From Bradyrhizobium sp. 1 (lineage in GTDB: Bacteria; Pseudomonadota; Alphaproteobacteria; Rhizobiales; Xanthobacteraceae): a DNA stretch of 64,000 nucleotides. The stretch lies in assembly GCF_023073315.1 (NCBI RefSeq), contig NZ_JADPJH010000034.1:515343-579342 (forward strand), written 5' to 3'. The position numbers and the translations under genes are program-made. This document shows, in pieces, positions 62,430 to 64,000 of this stretch (the stretch's first letter is position 1; each line of letters begins with the position of its first letter). Below the pieces are notes generated by a model. The model was not told where the DNA came from. It worked only from the letters and a program-made list of their open reading frames with translations, and made no database searches.

Positions 62430-63853
62430 ATGGCCAGCAAACACGTGCTCGAAGGGTTGATGAGGTGGTCTACGCGCGATCGATGGGCCGATCGTTTCGA
62501 CTGGGTCCTTGAAGATCACCTTGCCCCCACCTGCGAAGAAACCGGCATCGAGATCGAGCAGATCGCTCCGACCATCGGCGAAGATCTGTTCATGAACGTG
62601 GTGTGGGCCTGCGCTTTCGAGGACTTCCTGACCCGTGAATTCGACGGCGAGAACGCGACCGATGACTATCTCAAGCGCCGCGGCTGGAAAGAATCCGCCT
62701 CGGTTCGCAACTACATGGCGGCGCTGCGAAAATCGACGATGAGCCTCTATGAGGTCAGCGACATTGTCCCTGGCACTTCGTTTCTGGCGCGCGACCTGAT
62801 CCGCGACGGCGAACCGATCCTGGTCAGCGAGCGCCGTGCGACCCAAAGCCTCAAGCCATGGGACCGCATTGCCGCGCGCATGGTTGACATGGGATCGCGA
62901 ACGCAGATCGGCGGCGGCCTGCTGGTATTCGACCACGAGACATCGGAACTCTTGCTCGAGGCCGTCCGCAAGCTGGAGTCGCTGACCAGCGAGGAAGAGC
63001 GCGAATTGGCCGAGGCGAGCGGATATGGGTCCGATGAAGAGGCATTCTCGGACCTTTCTCCCACCAAAAGGCTGCGTGCAATCACACCCATATTCACGAC
63101 GTTCTGGCTCGTCGACGCGATCGACCGAATTCGGTCGCCGCGTATTCCCGAGTTGCGGAACGCCGAAGGCGACGAGCTGACGCTGTGCGAGGCGCGCTTC
63201 CCGTTCGCCACCCGCATCACGGGGCGTGACATCAGAGCGGCTTTGGAAGCACGTCCGGAGTTTCGTGCCACGAGCTCGAAATCGTGGAGCTGGGTTAGCG
63301 AAGAAAGCGGCGTAGCCAAGCCGCCCGCCGCCGCATCAGAGCACGATGGGCCATCGCGTGAACGGCTCACCTTCGAAACATGGTCCGACGAGAACAGCTC
63401 GTGCTCGGCGACGTACGGCTGGAGGGCAAGACGTTGGTGCTCAGTGCCAACTCCGAGCAGCGCTGCAACCGCGGATGCGCGCTGCTGTGCGACGCGCTCG
63501 GCGGACTCGTGCGCCATCCCTCGGTCAAGACCGAAGCGGTCGCGCAGATCATGGCCTCGCAACAATCTGCGATTCCAAACCAGCTCGACATTCCTGAGGA
63601 GCAGCAGCGCGCCATCGTCCATGATTACATGGACCGGCATTACCGCGACGTGCTCGATCAACCTGTTCTCGCGCTGGGAGGGCAAACGCCGCGTGTCGCG
63701 GTCAAAACGGAGGGCGGACGGATCAAGGTCGTCGAGTGGCTCAAGCTCATGGAGAACCGGACGGCGAAGTCAGCCGATTCAGATGATCCGATGGCCAGCT
63801 ACGATTTCGCGTGGCTGTGGAGAGAATTGGGTCTCAGTGAGCGGAGGGAGTGA
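62430..63853 (+). pseudogene. Conserved hypothetical protein with a frameshift near 63395
   Basis: The gene starts at ATG 62430 after AGGA and reads well to about 63390 (DRFDWVLEDHLAPTCEETGIEIEQ, DDYLKRRGWKESASVRNYMAALRKS, YEVSDIVPGTSFLARDLIRDGEP). The matching continuation (VLGDVRLEGKTLVLSANSEQR, DQPVLALGGQTPRVAVKTEGG, YDFAWLWRELGLSERRE) lies in another frame, ending at 63853. A one-base deletion between about 63391 and 63401 would explain the switch. The C-terminal part resembles the segment at the end of some YecA/SEC-C and MbcA-like proteins. The function is unknown. A sequencing error is a possible alternative. Confidence 0.65.
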
Positions 63854-63911
63854 ACGAGCCGCTTCAAGCGCAAAAACGGCTGGTTTTGGAGTACCCAGTT
63901 TTGTGCGGAAA

Positions 63912-63988
63912 TGGCGCGCCCGGAACGATTCGAACGTCCGACCCTCAGATTCGTAGTCTGATGCTCTATCCAGCTGAGCTACGGGCGC
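63912..63988 (-). tRNA. tRNA-Arg (anticodon ACG)
   Basis: Read on the minus strand this forms a complete cloverleaf of 74 bases plus an encoded CCA. The acceptor stem is GCGCCCG/CGGGCGC, the D arm GCUC...GAGC, and the anticodon arm UCAGA-CUACGAA-UCUGA with anticodon ACG. The T arm is GGACG-UUCGAAU-CGUUC. The discriminator base is G. Confidence 0.95.
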
Positions 63989-64000
63989 ATGCGCCGCCCA

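Overview
The window is 64 kb of GC-rich alphaproteobacterial chromosome. It most resembles Bradyrhizobium or a close relative in the Nitrobacteraceae. The basis is overall composition, two intergenic palindromic repeats of the type common in Bradyrhizobium genomes (around 3600-3810), many ABC and tripartite substrate-binding proteins, and many small regulator-plus-enzyme clusters. No complete insertion sequence, phage, integrase or CRISPR array was seen. Apart from a few decayed genes this looks like ordinary chromosome, rich in catabolic and transport functions. One tRNA-Arg(ACG) lies at the right edge.

Layout. 0.1-3.6 kb: two divergent, paralogous family-5 substrate-binding proteins whose shared intergenic region carries two back-to-back sigma54-type -24/-12 promoters. 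3.8-7 kb: an L-2-keto-3-deoxyarabonate dehydratase-like enzyme and a chemoreceptor. 7.1-12 kb: a MarR/enoyl-CoA hydratase pair, then a TetR gene divergent from an EmrAB-type efflux operon that ends in a strong terminator. 12.1-13.8 kb: an unusual fusion of a ClpS-like domain, a ClpX-type zinc finger and a Cdc48/FtsH-type AAA ATPase. 13.8-15.5 kb: a secreted tannase/feruloyl esterase-like protein. 15.8-20.3 kb: a four-gene operon of TelA, a lipoprotein joining a substrate-binding domain to a VWA domain, an XpaC-like protein and a Tat-exported binding protein.

20.3-25.4 kb: GntP permease and patatin, SerA, and a triple-rhodanese protein. 25.5-30.1 kb: an iron-uptake operon (TonB receptor, Fe-type binding protein, PepSY membrane protein) with tandem iron-control-like boxes upstream. 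30.5-33.1 kb: a tightly coupled MarR, isochorismatase-fold protein, small membrane protein and MFS operon. 33.1-36.3 kb: a DapA-family enzyme divergent from a GlcD-like flavoenzyme and its FCD-GntR regulator. 36.3-41.9 kb: small membrane and hypothetical genes, a truncated BKACE (DUF849) remnant, a YgiQ radical SAM enzyme, RidA, and Rrf2 plus a methyltransferase.

41.9-45.8 kb: a two-component styrene/indole monooxygenase (StyA, StyB) divergent from a LysR gene and a luciferase-like monooxygenase. 46.9-49.2 kb: an MHYT-PAS hybrid histidine kinase. 49.2-51.2 kb: TetR and a divergent MFS transporter sharing a near-perfect operator. 51.2-56.2 kb: a Tat-exported class V aminotransferase, a lipoprotein with an M48 protease, and a winged-helix/TPR regulator. 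56.4-61.2 kb: a CoA-dependent catabolic operon (enoyl-CoA hydratase, NDP-forming acyl-CoA synthetase, Bug binding protein) with a divergent IclR gene and a perfect palindrome. 61.3-64 kb: hypothetical genes, one frameshifted, and the tRNA.

The strongest candidates for undescribed biology are the ClpS-zinc finger-AAA fusion, the TelA/VWA-binding protein/XpaC module, and the symmetric sigma54 divergon. Several regulator genes (MarR at 8.3 kb, Rrf2 at 40.75 kb) have palindromes over the start codon and promoters placed so that the mRNA would be leaderless.
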